From positions 1,009,622 through 1,073,621 of the forward strand of contig SSNP01000040.1 in NCBI GenBank assembly GCA_006937955.1: a DNA stretch of 64,000 nucleotides. The letters run 5' to 3'. The notes under the pieces were generated by a model that had not been told where the DNA came from, searched no databases, and was given only the letters and a program-made list of their open reading frames with translations. Both the position numbers and the translations under genes were made by a program. Of the stretch, positions 61,801 through 64,000 are shown one piece after another. The first letter of the stretch is position 1. Each line of letters opens with the position of its first letter. The stretch is from Pachypanchax playfairii. Lineage: Eukaryota > Chordata > Actinopteri > Cyprinodontiformes > Aplocheilidae.

Positions 61801-63088
61801 GTTTTCAGAGGACTGAACAGAGCACTGATATTCTGGAGCAGGAGACACCTGTCCACCAAATGGTCCTGGCAGACAATGGGATGCAAACAGCTTCAAATCT
61901 TCACTGGAACAGTCCTATTACAGTGAAACATAAACACATAGAGGCATGTATATGACTAAAAACTCTTTATAAACTAGTAGATCAATGACAGATGTAAATA
62001 CCTGGTCACAACAGCAGCGCACGTCACAAACTCTGAGTGTCAGGTCACAGGGACAAACGCCCAAAGGTTGGTACACCTGGTTTGGAATAATTGTTTTGCT
62101 GTCTGAAATGAACACATTATTTATATATTAAAATAAATCAAAGGCCACTCTCAAAGTGCTAACATCCCCTTATGATTAGACAAACATGATGCGATTTACC
62201 AGATCCGGCATTAGCAGGAAATAGTTGAGCATATATGGAGGCTTGGACCAGAAGAGATGCCTGCAATGTGCTGCCGACACAAGCCGTCATCTGAAGGGTT
62301 TCCAAAACACACAGCGGCTTTGGACAGCAGTCACCGTTTGTATCGTTGTTGCCACACAGTCGCAGACTTTGGTTGTATCTAAGATTAACTCTTAGGGCAG
62401 CCTGAAGAACACAATAAAACAAACACCCTTATTTTAGTTTCTACCATCTGTTGTATTCACTGATGAACTTTTATTGGTCTGAACTGCCATGATATAAGCT
62501 TCATACCTTTCCTATCTGTTCTGTTGTGATCACCCACTGTGTTGAATTGTCTACACATGATGGAGAACCAATGCTTCCTGTGGAAGACAGCAAATCTTTA
62601 TCCACCAGTCCTACATCTATTCAAAATCATAGTAAAGATTTAAATCGACCCAGTCCTTCTGATTCAGAGCAGAAGCTGTTGGTTTGGAGGGTGCAGTAAG
62701 GTGTATGTGTTTTTCTCTTTCTACCTGTTGTGTTGGATGGAGAGACCGTCCTGAGATTCAGTGAAACACCTGAGGTGTTTCCCAGGAGATAGACGGTGAC
62801 CACTGGTCCAGACGCGGTGATGAAAGACGGCTTGAAAACTAAAAAACAGTACAATTTATTTTAAAGGCTACAAACAAGAACCACTACATACATGAAGCGG
62901 GGAAAATAAAACTTAAGAAAACAACAAGGTGTAGCGTCTAATCAAGACATAAAATCAGCTATTTTGAATTTACAAACAAGAGTCTTACCAACAATGTTTT
63001 GAGAGTTGGCCCAGTAAAAAAACAGCAGTACAGATATAACTTTCCGTGAATTGAACGCAGACAAAATAATAGCAACCAGATTAGCCAT
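58846..63088 (-). CDS. tctn2: tctn2: tectonic-2, ciliary transition-zone protein, complete
   Basis: Tectonic-2 belongs to the MKS/B9 complex at the ciliary transition zone and is needed for ciliogenesis and Hedgehog signalling (established family knowledge). Exons (minus): 62989-63088, 62725-62838, 62507-62577, 62200-62401, 62002-62102, 61715-61914, 61493-61613, 61231-61384, 61064-61147, 60861-60983, 60680-60754, 60518-60607, 60319-60436, 60121-60224, 59827-59971, 59561-59704, 59367-59455, 58846-58967. All 18 join in phase to 718 aa, near the human 697. It has a hydrophobic N-terminal signal (VISVLLFFYW), the cysteine-rich stretch IIPNQVYQPLGVCPCDL and CDVRCCCDQ, NTPDWFPFLCV, KPVLFGENSTSGCLL, and RFQINFTEYDCNRNDVCWP. 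A C-terminal membrane segment (MILVFMFITASIL) is followed by a short tail. The match to tectonic-2 rather than -1 or -3 comes from these motifs and from the linkage to atp6v0a2. Confidence 0.95.
60234..60266. repeat. A-tract and (AT)n tract
   Basis: A simple A-run followed by AT dinucleotides in a tctn2 intron, just upstream of the exon 14 acceptor on the minus strand. Confidence 0.9.
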
Positions 63089-63545
63089 TTGGTGACTACA
63101 GCGTCGACATATTTATAAACTATTTGCGATATCTTAGCAACGCAGATCTTAACCAATCACAGAAAAGAACAAGTCTTCTTCTGATAAAGTAGAAAATAAA
63201 ATGTTTTTACATTAAAACAGCGCCCTCGTCTGGTCAATAAGATATTGATACCAACATTTAAGTGGAATAAGATTACGATAAGGACTAAAATTGTCTCTAA
63301 ATAGAGTTGCTTTTTAAATTGTTAAAGCTGCATATTTACTGAAATATTATCCAAATGAGGACAATATTTTTGAGGTTTTGTCGACTAAGATCATATCCGC
63401 TTTAACCTCTAGCGGACAGCATCTCGCTGTCAACATCTGCACGTAAACTCTCGTAGAAGAAGAGTGTTGTCACGTGACCAGTTAACCAACGTGCTTTCAG
63501 TAATGTGTCAACAGTAAATGTCTGTACGGAGGAAATAACATAACA
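63089..63545. promoter_or_regulatory. Shared divergent promoter of tctn2 and the right-hand gene
   Basis: Only 457 bp separate the two start codons, which point away from each other. A palindromic E-box, GTCACGTGAC, lies at 63469-63478, about 70 bp upstream of the plus-strand ATG. It is identical to the core CLEAR/USF-type site. Near the tctn2 start, TTAGCAACG at 63134-63142 (CGTTGCTAA on minus) resembles half of an RFX X-box, the usual element of ciliary genes. There is no TATA box. A bidirectional promoter is inferred from spacing and motifs. Confidence 0.55.
63469..63478. promoter_or_regulatory. Palindromic E-box GTCACGTGAC
   Basis: A perfect 10-bp palindrome with a CACGTG core. USF, MITF and TFE family factors bind such sites. 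Whether it serves the plus-strand gene, tctn2 or both cannot be told from sequence. Confidence 0.5.
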
Positions 63546-63932
63546 ATGTCGTTTGAAAACCTGTTGACGAGTCTAGAAAACAGTTTGGTCATTAAAGATG
63601 CAGCTCCTGAAACCGGAAGCCAAATACTCAAGTTGTTTTGTTACAAACTGTCTGAATCTTCCAGGTCGGTCCTAAACTTTACTTATTTAAATAATTGTTT
63701 GTTAAACGTGACTTAAAGGTAGGTAAATTTGTTTTTTTCCTGCACATACAGGAGTAACGTGAAAAGATGTAAGGAACGTTTTTTAGAAGAGGCTGTCCAG
63801 CTGCTGAGTCAAACATCTGTATCTCAGCTTCGAGCTCTGAAGGAGGAAGATCTTCTGCTCCTTATCAGACTCCTCATATACCTGCAGCTGGAGATGGTCA
63901 ACATCTCCACAGCCTGTCGAAAGGTGGACCAG
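63546..63932 (+). CDS. Unrecognised gene, first two exons (3' partial)
   Basis: Exon 1 (63546-63664) opens with ATG and reads MSFENLLTSLENSLVIKDAA, ending in phase 2 at CCAG/GTCGGT. An 87-bp intron with a T-rich tract follows. Exon 2 (63752-63932) begins at CATACAG and joins in phase (SRSNVKRCKERFLEEAVQLL). It contains QLRALKEEDLLLLIRLLIYL and ends at a likely donor CAG/GTCAGC after ACRKVDQ. If that donor is not used, the frame stops at TGA shortly before the window end. The roughly 100 residues are strongly helical and Leu/Glu-rich, with no membrane segment or signal peptide. I do not recognise the family. In human the neighbour upstream of TCTN2 is GTF2H3 on the same strand, so this gene is not the obvious syntenic one. 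Confidence 0.75.
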
Positions 63933-64000
63933 GTCAGCATCAAAGAAGAAGACAAAATAGAATATTGTATAAAAAAATCAATCTGAACTATCTGCTTGAC

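Overview
The window is vertebrate nuclear DNA, most likely from a ray-finned (teleost, probably percomorph) fish. The evidence is short GT-AG-bounded exons of typical vertebrate proteins, sparse introns rich in (CA)n and (TGGA)n microsatellites, tRNA-derived SINE fragments of a fish type, and a Tc1-family transposon. I see no operons, CRISPR arrays or other prokaryotic features. Most long open frames are chance ORFs in introns.

Layout. (1) About 0.75-44.1 kb, minus strand: emid1, an EMI-domain collagen-like secreted protein. Exon 1 (signal peptide) is at 44.1 kb, the EMI domain is split over exons at 38.4 and 37.7 kb, and a 24.9-kb intron follows. Then come a coiled-coil segment (12.5 kb), collagen Gly-X-Y exons (12.3-3.2 kb) and two alternative C-terminal helix exons (1.0 and 0.8 kb). 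The last exon(s) appear to lie left of the window. A near-intact Tc1 element with 200-bp terminal inverted repeats sits in the intron between collagen exons 12 and 13. (2) 44.1-50.0 kb: intergenic sequence with the emid1 promoter and a few minus-strand exon-like segments I cannot assign. (3) 50.0-57.8 kb, minus strand: complete 20-exon atp6v0a2, the V-ATPase a2 subunit (850 aa as joined). (4) 58.8-63.1 kb, minus strand: complete 18-exon tctn2, tectonic-2 of the ciliary transition zone (718 aa as joined). (5) 63.5 kb to the end, plus strand: the first two exons of a gene I do not recognise, head-to-head with tctn2 over a 457-bp gap.

The tctn2-atp6v0a2 tandem matches the human 12q24.31 order. 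Human EMID1 is on 22q12, so finding all three together fits the ancestral linkage of the 12q24 and 22q12 segments (established knowledge plus inference). The three recognised genes share no pathway: extracellular matrix, organelle acidification and ciliogenesis.

Exon boundaries were derived by hand from AG/GT signals. Phase agreed across every junction of the joined genes. I found no convincing undescribed system. The most checkable leads are the duplicated emid1 C-terminal exon, the perfect-TIR Tc1 copy, the exon-like chain at 46-47 kb, and the shared tctn2/unknown-gene promoter.
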